Positions 36,359-47,235 of a stretch of 64,000 bases of DNA are shown here, in pieces. Position 1 is the first letter of the stretch. Each line of letters starts with the position of its first letter. Under the pieces are notes generated by a model. It did not search any database. It was not told where the DNA came from and saw only the letters and a list, made by a program, of their open reading frames with translations. The position numbers and the translations under genes were made by a program. Origin of the DNA: Hyphomicrobiales bacterium (GTDB taxonomy: Bacteria; Pseudomonadota; Alphaproteobacteria; Rhizobiales; Rhizobiaceae); contig UBKJ01000011.1 of the NCBI GenBank assembly GCA_900465915.1, forward strand, positions 62,001 through 126,000, given 5' to 3'.

Positions 36359-37861
36359 TTGAACAACCCCGACGAGCGCGCCGCAGGCGCGGCGCATCAG
36401 GGGGCGTCCGGCGGGCAACCGAGCGACATGCAGGCCCGGAATCCGTCGGAAAGCGGCAGGCGCAAACCGCGCAAGGACGCCGCGCCGTCCGTCGGCGCCG
36501 CCCATGGCGGAGCCGATGACGGACGCCCCGAAAAGGACGGCGACGCCAAGGGCCAGCGCAAGCGCGCCCGGCGCCGCAAGCGCGGCAAGGCCGCGCGCGG
36601 GACGGCGCAGGCCCAGCCCAAATCCACGCCCGAGGCGCAGGAGCAGAAACCGGCCGGCGGCAAGCTGTCGAACCGGCGCCGGCGCGCGCGCAACCGCAAG
36701 CAGGCCCGCCAGCAGAACGGCGCGGCGCCGCAGCCGGCCGAGAAGCCGGCGGCGCAGGCCGCCCGCCCCGACGGCCAGCGCGCCGCGACGCTGCGCAAGA
36801 AGCCGCATCCCGGCCCCCATGCGCGCCCGCATGACGCCCGCCTGCACGAGCCGCAGCTTTACGCCGCGCTCGACCTCGGCACCAACAATTGCCGCCTGCT
36901 GATCGCCTCGCCGACCCGGCCCGGCCAGTTCCGCGTCGTCGACGCCTTTTCGCGCATCGTGCGGCTGGGCGAAGGCCTCAGCGCCACCGGCCGGCTCAGC
37001 GACCACGCCATGCAGCGCGCCGTCGAGGCGCTGAAGATCTGCCACGACAAGCTGATGGGCAAGAAAATCCGCCGCTCGCGGCTGATCGCCACCGAGGCCT
37101 GCCGCGCCGCCGAGAACGGCGAGGAATTCCTCGCCCGCGTGCGCGACGAGACGGGGCTGGAGCTGGAGATCGTCGACCGCCAGACCGAGGCGCGGCTGGC
37201 CGTGTCGGGCTGCGGCACGCTTGTCGCGCGCGAGACGGACGCGGTGGTGCTGTTCGACATCGGCGGCGGCTCGTCGGAGATCGCGCTGATCGACGTGTCG
37301 CGCCGGCGCTCGCCGCGGCTGGCCGAGCATATCACGGCCTGGACCTCGCTGCCGGTCGGCGTGGTGACGCTGGCCGAGCGCTTCGGCGGCCGCAACGTGA
37401 CGCCGGAGAATTTCGACGCCATGGTCGACCACGTCACCGAGCTGCTGGCCGGCTTCGCCGAGCGCCATTGCCTCGGCGCGCTGACCGCGAGCCCGCGCTT
37501 CCACCTGCTCGGCACCTCGGGCACGGTGACGACGCTGGCCGGCATCCATCTGGGGCTGGAGCGCTACGACCGCCGCCGCGTCGACGGCATGTGGATGGGC
37601 GCCGACGACGTGACCGCGATGACGCAGACGCTTCTGTCGTGGGATTTCGAGGCGCGGGTGGCCAATCCCTGCATCGGCGCCGACCGCGCCGACCTGGTGC
37701 TGGCGGGCTGCGCCATTCTCGACGCCATCCGCAAGGTGTGGCCGAGCGAGCGGCTTCTGGTCGCCGACCGCGGCCTGCGCGAGGGCATTCTGACCGAACT
37801 CATGTCGCGCGACGGCGCATGGCGGCACAATCGCGCGGCGGGCGCGGGAAACAGGCACTGA
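36359..37861 (+). CDS. Ppx/GppA phosphatase with long polybasic N-terminal extension
   Basis: Exopolyphosphatase or pppGpp phosphohydrolase of the ASKHA fold, 500 residues. It starts at TTG 36359 after AAGGA. The catalytic part begins at about residue 168 ([16 protein letters not shown]) and has [21 protein letters not shown], the phosphate loop [14 protein letters not shown] (about residue 300) and [16 protein letters not shown]. The first 165 residues are disordered-looking and strongly basic, with clusters [14 protein letters not shown] and [14 protein letters not shown], far beyond the family minimum. It runs one base from rlmE and is surely cotranscribed. PolyP versus pppGpp preference cannot be read from sequence. 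Confidence 0.92.
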   Translation: MNNPDERAAGAAHQGASGGQPSDMQARNPSESGRRKPRKDAAPSVGAAHGGADDGRPEKDGDAKGQRKRARRRKRGKAARGTAQAQPKSTPEAQEQKPAGGKLSNRRRRARNRKQARQQNGAAPQPAEKPAAQAARPDGQRAATLRKKPHPGPHARPHDARLHEPQLYAALDLGTNNCRLLIASPTRPGQFRVVDAFSRIVRLGEGLSATGRLSDHAMQRAVEALKICHDKLMGKKIRRSRLIATEACRAAENGEEFLARVRDETGLELEIVDRQTEARLAVSGCGTLVARETDAVVLFDIGGGSSEIALIDVSRRRSPRLAEHITAWTSLPVGVVTLAERFGGRNVTPENFDAMVDHVTELLAGFAERHCLGALTASPRFHLLGTSGTVTTLAGIHLGLERYDRRRVDGMWMGADDVTAMTQTLLSWDFEARVANPCIGADRADLVLAGCAILDAIRKVWPSERLLVADRGLREGILTELMSRDGAWRHNRAAGAGNRH

Positions 37862-37862
37862 G

Positions 37863-38588
37863 ATGAGCAAGAGCGGCGGCAACAAGGGCGGCGGCGTCAA
37901 GACGGGCGGACGCGGCGGCGCGGGCAGCAGCAACCTGCATGTGCGGGTGAAGAAGAAGGCCGGCACGATCAAGGAATCCTCGCGCCGCTGGCTGGAGCGC
38001 CACCTCAACGACCCCTATGTGCACAAGTCCCGCCAGGACGGCTATCGCTCGCGCGCGGCCTACAAGCTGATCGAGATCGACGAGCGCTACAAGCTCCTGA
38101 AGAAGGGCCAGAAGATCATCGACCTCGGCGCCGCCCCCGGCGGCTGGTCGCAGATCGCGGCCAAGATCGTCGGCTCGACCCCCGACGAGCCGCGCGTGGT
38201 CGGCATCGACTTCCTGCCCGTCGACCCGCTGCCCGGCGTCATCCTGCTGGAGATGGATTTCCTCGACGACGACGCGCCGCAGAAGCTGATGGAAGCGCTG
38301 GGCGACAAGCCGGACCTGGTGATCTCCGACATGGCCGCGCCCACCACCGGCCATCGCCGCACCGACCATTTGCGCACCGTGCATCTGTGCGAGGTGGCGG
38401 CCGATTTCGCCATTTCGGTGCTGAAGCCCGGCGGCCATTTCCTCACCAAGACCTTCCAGGGCGGGGCCGAGAACGAGCTTCTGGCGCTGCTCAAGCAGAA
38501 ATTCCGCTCGGTCCATCACGTCAAGCCGCCGGCGAGCCGGGCGGAATCGGTCGAGCTCTATCTGCTCGCGCGCGACTTCAAGGGCTGA
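37863..38588 (+). CDS. rlmE: 23S rRNA 2'-O-ribose U2552 methyltransferase
   Basis: RlmE (FtsJ/RrmJ) methylates U2552 in the A loop of 23S rRNA using SAM. The 241 residues include a basic Gly-rich leader, then [20 protein letters not shown], the SAM-binding [15 protein letters not shown], and the K-D-K-E catalytic residues in [34 protein letters not shown] and [10 protein letters not shown]. It follows the ppx/gppA gene after one base, an arrangement repeated in other alphaproteobacteria. The stop abuts the convergent MFS gene with no spacer. Confidence 0.97.
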   Translation: MSKSGGNKGGGVKTGGRGGAGSSNLHVRVKKKAGTIKESSRRWLERHLNDPYVHKSRQDGYRSRAAYKLIEIDERYKLLKKGQKIIDLGAAPGGWSQIAAKIVGSTPDEPRVVGIDFLPVDPLPGVILLEMDFLDDDAPQKLMEALGDKPDLVISDMAAPTTGHRRTDHLRTVHLCEVAADFAISVLKPGGHFLTKTFQGGAENELLALLKQKFRSVHHVKPPASRAESVELYLLARDFKG

Positions 38589-40025
38589 TCACTTCCCGGC
38601 GGAGGTTCCGGCGGCCTCAGCCGCCGTGCGCTCCTTGCTCTTGACCCGCTTGACGCTGGGGCCGGACAATTCGTGTCCGGCGTCGGGCGCGAGCGCGGCG
38701 AACCAGAAGAAGGCCGTCGCCGACACCGCCGCCACGGCGTAGAAGCCGATGTGGAAATCGATCAGCGCCAGCGGCGCGCCGCTCAGTTTCGTGCTCACCT
38801 CCAGCACCCCGCCGGCCAGCGCCACGCCGAGCGCGATGGAGACCTGCTGCGCCACCGCCGTCATCGGCGTGGCCTGGCTGGTCTTGTCGTCGGGGATCTC
38901 GGCATAGGCGAGCGCGTTGACGCCGGTGAAGAACAGCGAGCGCATGAAGCCGCCGACCAGCAGGAAGCCGACGATGGTCCAATAGGGCGTCACGGGCGTG
39001 AACAGCCCGTTGATCGCCGTGAAGCCGGCCGAGACCAGCGAGCCGTACATCAGCGCGCGCCGGAAGCCGATATGGTTGAAGATGCGCCGCGCGCCGAATT
39101 TCATGCTGATCGCGCCGATGGCCGAGACGAAGGTCATCATGCCCGACTGGAACGGCGTCAGGCCGAAGCCGAGCTGGAACATCAGGGGTAGCAGGAAGGG
39201 AATAGCGCCGATGCCGAGCCGGAACACGCTGCCGCCGATGACGGCGGCGCGGAATACCTGGTTGTCGAAGAGCCGTAGGTTGAGCAGCGGATCGGCGGCG
39301 CGGCGGGCGTGGGCGACATAGGCGAAGGCGCAGGCGAGCCCCAGCGCCAGCGTCGCCAGCCCCACGATCGGCGGCAGCGCCGGCAGGCTGACCACCGACA
39401 GGCCGAAGACCACGCCCGACATGGCGACGCCCGACAGCACGAAGCCCATCCAGTCGAGCCGCTTGACGATGCGCTCGTCCTCGTCGGGCAGGAAGCGGGT
39501 GGCGAACCAGATTCCGACCAGGCCGATGGGCACGTTGATGAGAAAGATCCAGTGCCAGGTCATGAAGGTGGTGATGAAGCCGCCCACCGGCGGGCCGACC
39601 AGCGGGCCGACCATGGCGGGGATGGTGAGCCAGGACATGGCCGACACCAGCTCGTGCCGCGGCGTCGAGCGCACCAGCACCAGCCGCCCCACCGGCGTCA
39701 TCATGGCGCCGCCGGTGCCTTGCAGGAAGCGGGCGACGACGAAGGCCGCGAGCGAATCCGACGCCGCGCAGGCCACCGAGCCGACGACGAAGACGGCGAT
39801 GGCGGCGCGGAAGACGTTCTTGGCGCCGAAGCGGTCGGCCATCCAGCCGCTGACGGGGATGAACACCGCCAGCGCCACCAGATAGGCCGTCAGCGCCAGC
39901 TTGAGCGCGATCGGGCTCGCGCCGATATCCGCGGCGATGGCCGGCAGCGACGTCGAGATGACGTTCGAGTCCATCTGCTCCATGAAGAGGGCGATGGCCA
40001 GAACCAGGGGAATGATGCGATTCAC
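38589..40025 (-). CDS. DHA2 family MFS multidrug efflux transporter
   Basis: A 478-residue proton-driven exporter with fourteen helices, EmrB/QacA type. Typical sequence: LALFMEQMDSNVISTSLPAI in helix 1, the loop WMADRFGAKNVFRAAI, ARFLQGTGGAMMTPVGRLVL (antiporter motif C region in helix 5), and WHWIFLINVPIGLVGIW. It has a basic tail of about 25 residues. It is alone, with no membrane-fusion partner or regulator next to it. Its start at ATG 40025 faces a gap of about 380 bp. Confidence 0.93.
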   Translation of the reverse strand: MNRIIPLVLAIALFMEQMDSNVISTSLPAIAADIGASPIALKLALTAYLVALAVFIPVSGWMADRFGAKNVFRAAIAVFVVGSVACAASDSLAAFVVARFLQGTGGAMMTPVGRLVLVRSTPRHELVSAMSWLTIPAMVGPLVGPPVGGFITTFMTWHWIFLINVPIGLVGIWFATRFLPDEDERIVKRLDWMGFVLSGVAMSGVVFGLSVVSLPALPPIVGLATLALGLACAFAYVAHARRAADPLLNLRLFDNQVFRAAVIGGSVFRLGIGAIPFLLPLMFQLGFGLTPFQSGMMTFVSAIGAISMKFGARRIFNHIGFRRALMYGSLVSAGFTAINGLFTPVTPYWTIVGFLLVGGFMRSLFFTGVNALAYAEIPDDKTSQATPMTAVAQQVSIALGVALAGGVLEVSTKLSGAPLALIDFHIGFYAVAAVSATAFFWFAALAPDAGHELSGPSVKRVKSKERTAAEAAGTSAGK

Positions 40026-40329
40026 GTCGACAGATCCGATCGAATAACCAGGGGAGATGTGACGCCGATATGACGACCCCGCCAGTCAATATATGTCACA
40101 ACAGGGTGAACGAATCCGAAATTCGCAAGTTTGGCGCTTTTCGATCCGGCGGGATGGGGCCGGCGCTCCGTCTCTTTTATTTTTGCGCATCGTCCCGGCG
40201 CATCGAGGCGGGATCGGAAATCGGTCCAGCGCACTGATTTTCTTGCGGATACGCTTGCCGGAAACCTCCGCCCGTCCTCACAGCGGATTTCAGCCCGTTC
40301 ACATTTGTGTAAAGCGGGTTGCGCTTTCG

Positions 40330-40354
40330 GTAACGGGCTGTTACATTTCGTGAC
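40330..40354 (+). promoter_or_regulatory. Triple GTnAC direct repeat before an orphan small ORF
   Basis: GTAAC, GTTAC and GTGAC occur at 40330, 40340 and 40350, exactly one helical turn apart, as expected for an operator of an OmpR/PhoB-type response regulator dimer or trimer. A related block GTTCACATTTGTGTAAAG sits about 40 bp upstream (from about 40297) and resembles GTTACATTTCGTGACAG within the repeat. The regulator is unknown. The whole gap 40026-40404 otherwise contains no gene I can support. Confidence 0.45.
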
Positions 40355-40404
40355 AGTTAGATGCTTCGGACCGATGCGAGGGGAATCGGTTGAAGGAGGT
40401 AGAC

Positions 40405-40506
40405 ATGAACGACATCACCAGAACCGCAATCGTCTATGGCATGATGATTGTCTCGCTGAACACGGCTTTGGCGATCGGGCTTCTCGGCCTCGACATTCTT
40501 CGCTGA
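40405..40506 (+). CDS. Orphan 33-residue membrane peptide
   Basis: A 33-residue frame with one hydrophobic helix (about residues 8-30): starts MNDITRTAIVYGMMIVSLNT and ends GLLGLDILR. It has the strongest ribosome-binding site in the region, GAAGGAGGTAGAC before ATG 40405. It is preceded by a regular direct repeat at 40330 and followed by a textbook terminator at 40554, so it looks like a self-contained transcription unit. No known family is recognised. Small stress-induced membrane peptides are an obvious comparison. Confidence 0.65.
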   Translation: MNDITRTAIVYGMMIVSLNTALAIGLLGLDILR

Positions 40507-40553
40507 TCGCGGATCGCGATCCAAACTGATTTCTTGCCCTCCAGGCAATCATG

Positions 40554-40590
40554 AAAAGAGCGCGTCCCCAGTTGGGGCGCGCTCTTTTCG
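40554..40590 (+). terminator. Strong intrinsic terminator after the 33-residue ORF
   Basis: An 11-bp stem AAAAGAGCGCG/CGCGCTCTTTT, with an inner CCCC/GGGG stem and AGTT loop, ends in a T-run. The following 40591-40788 contains no gene that I can support. Confidence 0.9.
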
Positions 40591-40788
40591 TTTGGGGTTG
40601 GCCTAGCCGGGGCTGGCGAAAGCGGCCTTGCGGCCGGCTCGTCCTATAACGCGCCCTTCCCCGCCGACCCGAAGCCTTCACGCGAAAGTCGCCGCCAGCG
40701 ATGACGGGACGACGAGCTTCCTGACGCTGCCCGTATAGCGGCGTTATGGCCCCCGAGCGTCAGCACGACCTTCGCACGACGGCGGATA

Positions 40789-40808
40789 ACCGGCGGCGCT
40801 TCCGCCGG

Positions 40809-40809
<1 letters not shown>
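40789..40809 (-). terminator. Hairpin at the end of the sugar ABC operon
   Basis: An 8-bp perfect stem ACCGGCGG/CCGCCGGT with a five-base loop begins at the stop codon of the ATPase gene. It probably protects or ends the operon transcript. Confidence 0.55.
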
Positions 40810-41918
<1,109 letters not shown>

Positions 41919-41947
41919 GTGCAGCTTTCCCCGGGCCTGGCCCCGAA

Positions 41948-42829
41948 TTACCCTTTGACCGCGCCGGACATCAGGCCGCGCACGAAGTAGCGGCCGGAAA
42001 CGATGTAGACGATCAGCGTCGGCAGGGCCGCCAGGATGGCCCCCGCGAAGTGGACGTTGTATTCCTTCACGCCGGTGGAGGAGGAGACGAGATTGTTGAG
42101 CGCCACCGTCATCGGCGTCGAATTCGCGCCGGAGAAGGATGCGCCGAACAGGAAGTCGTTCCAGATATTGGTGAACTGCCAGATCACCGACACGACGATG
42201 ATCGGCCCCGACGAGGGCAGCAGGATGCGCCAGAATATCTGGAAGAAGCTGGCCCCGTCGATCTGCGCCGCGCGCACCAGCTCGGTCGGGAAGGCCTCGT
42301 AATAATTGCGGAAATAGAGCGTGGTGAAGCCGAGGCCGTAGACCACGTGCACCAGGATCAGCCCCCACAATGTGCCCGCCAGGCCCAGCACGCCCAGCAC
42401 GCGCGCCATCGGGATCAGCACGATCTGGAACGGGATGAAGCAGGACAGGAGCAGCAGGCCGAAGAAGACGTTGGCCCCGCGGAAGCGCCACTTGGTCAGC
42501 ACATAGCCGTTGAGCGCGCCGACGATGGTCGAGATCGCCACCGCCGGCACCACCATCAGGATCGAGTTGATGAAGAACGGCTTCAGCCCCGTCGGCTGCA
42601 CGCCGATCTGCGCCGTCGACCAGGCCGACAGCCAGGGCTGGATGGTCCATTGATGCGGCAGGTTGAGCATGCCGCCCTGCCGGATCTCGTCGAGCGGCTT
42701 GAACGAGTTCACAAGCATCACGTAGAGCGGCAGCAGGTAGTAGATCGCGAACAGGAATAGCGCCGTGTAGATCAGCCCGCGCGTCAGTCGGCCGCTGCTG
42801 ATGGCGTTGTCGGGGGTCTGGGCGCTCAT
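41948..42829 (-). CDS. Sugar ABC transporter permease (MalG type)
   Basis: A 293-residue inner-membrane permease with six helices. The EAA loop EAFPTELVRAAQIDGASFFQ IFWRILLP (written with a break) and PLYVMLVNSFKPLDEIRQGG are typical of the MalG/GtsC group. The start ATG 42829 overlaps the stop of the partner permease (ATGA). Longer upstream readings are shadow of the neighbour. Confidence 0.93.
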   Translation of the reverse strand: MSAQTPDNAISSGRLTRGLIYTALFLFAIYYLLPLYVMLVNSFKPLDEIRQGGMLNLPHQWTIQPWLSAWSTAQIGVQPTGLKPFFINSILMVVPAVAISTIVGALNGYVLTKWRFRGANVFFGLLLLSCFIPFQIVLIPMARVLGVLGLAGTLWGLILVHVVYGLGFTTLYFRNYYEAFPTELVRAAQIDGASFFQIFWRILLPSSGPIIVVSVIWQFTNIWNDFLFGASFSGANSTPMTVALNNLVSSSTGVKEYNVHFAGAILAALPTLIVYIVSGRYFVRGLMSGAVKG

Positions 42830-43707
42830 GGACGGGACCCTCCGCGAATTTCCGAATAGAGATAGGGGATGATGATCGAGAAGATCGTCGCCAGCATGAT
42901 GATGGCCGAGGACGCGCCGATGCCCATCTGGTTGCGGGTGAAGGTGTAGGAATACATGAAGGTCGCCGGCAATTCCGTCGCCTGCCCCGGCCCGCCGCCG
43001 GTCAGCGCGATGACGAGGTCGTAGGCCTTGATCGCCAGATGCGCCAGCACCACGAAGGCCGACAGGAACACCGGGCGCATCAGCGGGATGATGATGCGGC
43101 GATAGATGGTGGAGGTCGAGGCGCCGTCGATCTGCGCCGCGCGGATGATCTCGTTGTCGACGCCGCGCAGGCCGGCGAGGAACATGGCCATCACGAATCC
43201 CGACGACTGCCAGACGGCGGCGATGACGAGGCAATAGATGGCGTAGTCGTTGTCCTTGATCCAGGTGAAGGAGAAGCTCGACCAGCCCCACAGATGCATG
43301 GTGTTCTCAAGCCCGATGCCGGGGTCGAGGAACCATTTCCACGCCGTGCCGGTGACGATGAAGGACAGCGCCATCGGATAGAGATAGATCGGCCGGAGCA
43401 CGCCCTCGCCGCGGATCTTCTGGTCGAGCAGGATGGCCAGGAACAGCCCGATCACCGAGCAGATGACGATATAGAGCGTGGCGAAGATGGCGAGGTTGCC
43501 CACCGCCCGCCACCAGTGCGGCAGCGCCCAGAGCTTGCGGTAGTTCTCGAGCCCGACGAAGCCGTAGCTCGGCAGCATCTTGCTGTTGGTGAGCGACAGC
43601 ACGCCCGTATAGACGATGAAGCCGTAGACGAAGAGAAGGACGATCAGGAAGCTGGGGGCCAGAACCAGTTTCGGAACCCATTCCTGTAGTCGGCTGTTTT
43701 TCTGCAT
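42826..43707 (-). CDS. Sugar ABC transporter permease (MalF type)
   Basis: A 293-residue permease with six helices and the EAA loop EIIRAAQIDGASTSTIYRRI. N-terminal segment LVLAPSFLIVLLFVYGFIVY then LSLTNSKMLPSYGFVGLENY is typical of GtsB-like proteins. It is 102 bp downstream of the binding-protein gene, with a strong hairpin in between, and overlaps the next permease by four bases. Confidence 0.93.
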   Translation of the reverse strand: MQKNSRLQEWVPKLVLAPSFLIVLLFVYGFIVYTGVLSLTNSKMLPSYGFVGLENYRKLWALPHWWRAVGNLAIFATLYIVICSVIGLFLAILLDQKIRGEGVLRPIYLYPMALSFIVTGTAWKWFLDPGIGLENTMHLWGWSSFSFTWIKDNDYAIYCLVIAAVWQSSGFVMAMFLAGLRGVDNEIIRAAQIDGASTSTIYRRIIIPLMRPVFLSAFVVLAHLAIKAYDLVIALTGGGPGQATELPATFMYSYTFTRNQMGIGASSAIIMLATIFSIIIPYLYSEIRGGSRP

Positions 43708-43773
43708 GATTTGCGCCCCATGGTCGGTCGCCGAACGGCTGCCGGGACGCTGGTCCGCGTCCGGCGAAGCTGC

Positions 43774-43802
43774 GGCGTCCGGGGGGCGAGCCCCCGGACG
43801 CC
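43774..43802 (-). terminator. Intra-operon hairpin after the sugar-binding-protein gene
   Basis: A perfect 12-bp stem GGCGTCCGGGGG/CCCCCGGACGCC with a five-base loop starts seven bases after the binding-protein stop. It is likely to stabilise the binding-protein message or attenuate the permeases, as REP sequences do between malE and malF. Confidence 0.7.
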
Positions 43803-43809
43803 TTGCGGA

Positions 43810-45075
43810 TCACTTGGCCGCGGCGACGGCCGAGGCCAGCTCCTTGGCGGCGGCGTCGGGGGCCAGCTCGCGGTTGAAGGCGCGGTTGACCACGTCGTAG
43901 ACCGCGTTCTTCACCGCCGCCGGCGCGCCGTAGCCGTTGGACATGGAGCCCAGCAGCGTGCCCTTCTCGTTGGCTTCCTTCACGTCGGCGATGGCCTTCT
44001 TGCCGCAGGCGTCGAAGGCGGTGTCCGGCACGTCGGTGCGGGCCGGGGCCGAGCCCTTGACCACGTTGAAGGCCGACTGGAAGGACGGGCTCTCGATGGC
44101 CGAGGCCATTTCGAGCTGCGCCGGCTGCTTGTCCTTGGAGACCTTGAACATGGCGAACATGTCGGAGTTGAAGGTCACCGCGCCCTGCGTGCCGGGGAAG
44201 CGCATGCAGACGAAGTCCTCGCCCGGCTTCTTGCCGGCCTTGATGAACTCGCCCTTGGCCCAGTCGCCCATCATCTGCATGCCGGCCTTGCCCTCGATGA
44301 CCAGCGCGGAATCGAGGTTCCACTCGCGGCCGGAGAAGTTGTCGTCGACATAGGAGCGCAGGGTGGCCAGCCGCTTGAAGGCTTCCGTCATCTTGTCGCC
44401 GCCGAGCGCGTCGGGGTCGAGGTCGATGAAGGCCTTCTTGTAGAAGTCGTCGCCCAGCGACAGCACCACGGCGTCGAACATGGTGGTGGCGTTCCAGGCG
44501 TTGCCGCCGCCGGCGATCGGGATGATGCCCTGCTTCTTGAAATTGTCGAGCATGGCGACCAGCTCGTCCCAATTGGCGGGCTGCTTGCCGCCGGCCTTGT
44601 CGAAGGCGGCCTTGTTGATCCAGATCCAGTTGGTGGAGTGGATGTTGACGGGGGCCGCGATCCAGTGGCCGTCATATTTGGCGAAGCTCTGCAAAGCGGC
44701 GGGGATGACCTTGTCCCAGCCTTCCTTGCCGGCCACGTCGTCCAGATTGCCGAGCGCGCCCTGCTCGGCCCAGTCGCGGATATCGAAGCCCAGCATCTGC
44801 ACCGCGGTCGGCGCGTTGCCGGCGGTGACGCGGGCGCGCAGCACGGTCATGGCCTCGGTGCCGCCGCCGCCGGCGACCGGCATGTCGGTCCAGGAAATGC
44901 CCTTCTTCTCCAGGTCCTTCTTGAGGACCTCCAGCGCCGCGGCCTCGCCGCCCGAGGTCCACCAGTGCAGAACCTCGACGTTCTGCTTCTCCGCCGCGCC
45001 GGCGACGGGCGCCTGCGACGCCAGCAGCGCGCAAGCCGCCGTGCCCATGGCTGCGAGTTTCAGGAACTTATGCAT
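43810..45075 (-). CDS. Sugar ABC transporter binding protein, GtsA-like
   Basis: Periplasmic binding protein of 421 residues, SBP_bac_1 family, closest in feel to GtsA-type glucose/mannose binders. Signal peptide [20 protein letters not shown] ends near AGA-AEK. The mature part reads [20 protein letters not shown], then [40 protein letters not shown] and [20 protein letters not shown]. First gene of a four-gene operon. A LacI-type palindrome upstream (45273) suggests repression lifted by sugar. Confidence 0.92.
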   Translation of the reverse strand: MHKFLKLAAMGTAACALLASQAPVAGAAEKQNVEVLHWWTSGGEAAALEVLKKDLEKKGISWTDMPVAGGGGTEAMTVLRARVTAGNAPTAVQMLGFDIRDWAEQGALGNLDDVAGKEGWDKVIPAALQSFAKYDGHWIAAPVNIHSTNWIWINKAAFDKAGGKQPANWDELVAMLDNFKKQGIIPIAGGGNAWNATTMFDAVVLSLGDDFYKKAFIDLDPDALGGDKMTEAFKRLATLRSYVDDNFSGREWNLDSALVIEGKAGMQMMGDWAKGEFIKAGKKPGEDFVCMRFPGTQGAVTFNSDMFAMFKVSKDKQPAQLEMASAIESPSFQSAFNVVKGSAPARTDVPDTAFDACGKKAIADVKEANEKGTLLGSMSNGYGAPAAVKNAVYDVVNRAFNRELAPDAAAKELASAVAAAK

Positions 45076-45272
45076 CGTCTACCTCCCAGTAGAAACAACC
45101 AGTCAAAACGAACTGTCGTCGCCGGGCGCGGCCCTATCGCCTGCGCCCTTCGTCTCCCCGCCTTGCGGCGCGGCCTCCTGGCCGGCGGCGTCGCGGCTCC
45201 TTCCGCCCGTCGCCGACCTGCATGATGGGTCGTCGAAAACCCTCCATCCGTTCTACGCCGCTTTCATTGATT

Positions 45273-45284
45273 GACAACGTTGTC
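45273..45284 (-). promoter_or_regulatory. LacI-family operator palindrome upstream of the sugar operon
   Basis: GACAACGTTGTC is a perfect 12-bp palindrome centred on CG, the hallmark of LacI/GalR-family operators (T flanks give TTGACAACGTTGTCTT). It lies about 190 bp before the binding-protein start on an AT-rich stretch. No LacI gene is in this window. The rest of 45076-45572 holds promoters for both directions and no gene I can support. Confidence 0.65.
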
Positions 45285-45572
45285 TTTTTTCTTCGGACAA
45301 GCCCCGTCCCAAGCAAGCGCGCGAGCATAAGATAGGCGCACAACCGGGCGCGGTGTCAATATCCATTCGCAGCGAAAAACGCCGCTTTTGCGCGCCGCGC
45401 GGCGCGTAACCGGCTAATATTCGCGCGAAAATAAAGGCTTACGGCTATCTTTAACCAATCCGATCGAATACGGCCCCGTGAAACGCAGCCCACGAAAAAC
45501 CACGATTTGACTGGACAAACGGCGCCGCCGCGCTTAGCTTACGCCTCGTCCCGCGCAATCCCGCGCGGGGTT

Positions 45573-45725
45573 TGTTCTCGGGGCGGGGCGCAATTCCCCA
45601 CCGGCGGTATGGGAAGCGATTCCCGAGCCCGCGAGCGCCTGGACGGGGTCGCAAGATGACGTTCAGGGTCAGCAGATCCGGTGAGACGCCGGAGCCGACG
45701 GTCACAGTCCGGATGAAAGAGAGCG
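45573..45725 (+). promoter_or_regulatory. FMN riboswitch (RFN element) controlling ribH
   Basis: The conserved RFN core is present in order: GGGGCGGGGCGCAATTCCCC, ACCGGCGGT, GCCCGCGAGCG, GGGTCAGCAGATCCGGTGAG, GCCGGAGCCGACGGTCACAG and TCCGGATGAAAGAGAG. The closing P1 stem pairs TTCTC (45575-45579) with GAGAG (45719-45723). It lies 82 bp before the ribH start. FMN binding is expected to lower ribH expression; whether by termination or by hiding the GAGGAACCT start site is not clear from the sequence. Confidence 0.95.
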
Positions 45726-45792
45726 AAGGATTGCATCGGGCCGGGCGCTTTCGGGCGGCGGCTTCATGTTTCTTTCTACGCCCTGATTCTAG

Positions 45793-46284
<492 letters not shown>

Positions 46285-46295
46285 GGTCACCGGGC

Positions 46296-47114
46296 TCAGC
46301 CCATGGCGATCCGCTCGCCATGGGCGTAGACGTCGAAATCCTCGCCGCGCGCCAGCGCGACGAGGGTGAGGCCGGCGGCCTCCGCCGTGCGGATCGCCAG
46401 CGCCGTCGGGGCGGAAATCGCCGTAAGCACGCGCACGCGCATCATCGCCGCCTTCTGCACCATCTCCACCGAAATCCGGCTCGTCACCGCGACCAGCCCC
46501 TCGCCCGCCGCAAAGCCGCCGCGCGCGGCGGCGCCCGCGAGCTTGTCGAGCGCGTTGTGGCGGCCGACATCCTCGCGCAGCGCCAGAAGCCCCTGTCCGG
46601 GGGATTGGCCAGGTACGAAAAACCCAGCCCCGTGCACGGCGCGGGTGCGGGCGTTGAGCCGCTGCGCCGCGCCCAGCGCCGCCATGGCCTCGACGATGGC
46701 TTCGGCCGTGAACACACCGCCGTCGGGCAGCGGCGGCAGGGGCCGCACCGCCTCGGCGATGGAATCGACCCCGCACAGGCCGCAGCCGACCGGCCCCGCC
46801 ATCATGCGCCGGCGCGCCGCCAGCCGCTGCTCGGGCCGCTCGGCGAGGCGGATCTGGACGTCGATCCCCGTCTCCAGCGCCACGACCTCCAGCGATTCGA
46901 TCTCGGAAAGGTCCGCGATTATGCCCTCGTTCAGGCTGAAGCCGACGCCGAAATCCTCGAGGTCGGCGGGCGTCGCCATCATCACGGCCTGCGTCGAGCC
47001 GTTATAGCTGACGGCGACGGGGACCTCCTCCGCCACGTCGCGCAGGCCTTCTTCCGCCGCGCCGTCGCGGCGGGCGAGAAAGCGTCTTTGCTGGCTGGCG
47101 GCGGGGATCGTCAT
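46296..47114 (-). CDS. fdhD: Formate dehydrogenase accessory sulfurtransferase FdhD
   Basis: FdhD hands sulfur from IscS to the molybdenum cofactor of formate dehydrogenase. The 272 residues contain the active Cys pair in GPVGCGLCGVDS, the GFSLNEGII and VAVTSRISVEMVQKAAMMRV motifs, the LREDVGRHNALDKLAGAA box and the tail ALARGEDFDVYAHGERI. ATG 47114 is used; ATG 47150 would add twelve residues without a better ribosome-binding site. No formate dehydrogenase genes are adjacent. It converges with ribH. Confidence 0.95.
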   Translation of the reverse strand: MTIPAASQQRRFLARRDGAAEEGLRDVAEEVPVAVSYNGSTQAVMMATPADLEDFGVGFSLNEGIIADLSEIESLEVVALETGIDVQIRLAERPEQRLAARRRMMAGPVGCGLCGVDSIAEAVRPLPPLPDGGVFTAEAIVEAMAALGAAQRLNARTRAVHGAGFFVPGQSPGQGLLALREDVGRHNALDKLAGAAARGGFAAGEGLVAVTSRISVEMVQKAAMMRVRVLTAISAPTALAIRTAEAAGLTLVALARGEDFDVYAHGERIAMG

Positions 47115-47235
47115 GGCCGTTCGCAGTTTCCTGTGGTGCGCGTCAGCCATTTATGTAATCTGCGCGCGCCATGTAAAGCGCGGCGAAACGCCCGCGCGGT
47201 TCGCGGGACGCCGTTGCAGGACAAGTGAGGAAGAA

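Noticed and set aside
40093..40353. An 86-codon frame before the 33-residue peptide gene.
   Set aside because: No ribosome-binding site, Arg/Ser-rich random-like translation, and it overlaps the phased GTnAC repeats.
41948..43291. Longer versions of the permease and ATPase genes reaching into their upstream neighbours.
   Set aside because: The extensions overlap conserved coding sequence of the upstream cistrons; overlap of four bases at the chosen starts is the natural arrangement.
45507..45540. Possible promoter TTGACT with a poor -10 ahead of the FMN riboswitch.
   Set aside because: The -10 element is not convincing at any acceptable spacing, so I do not list it.
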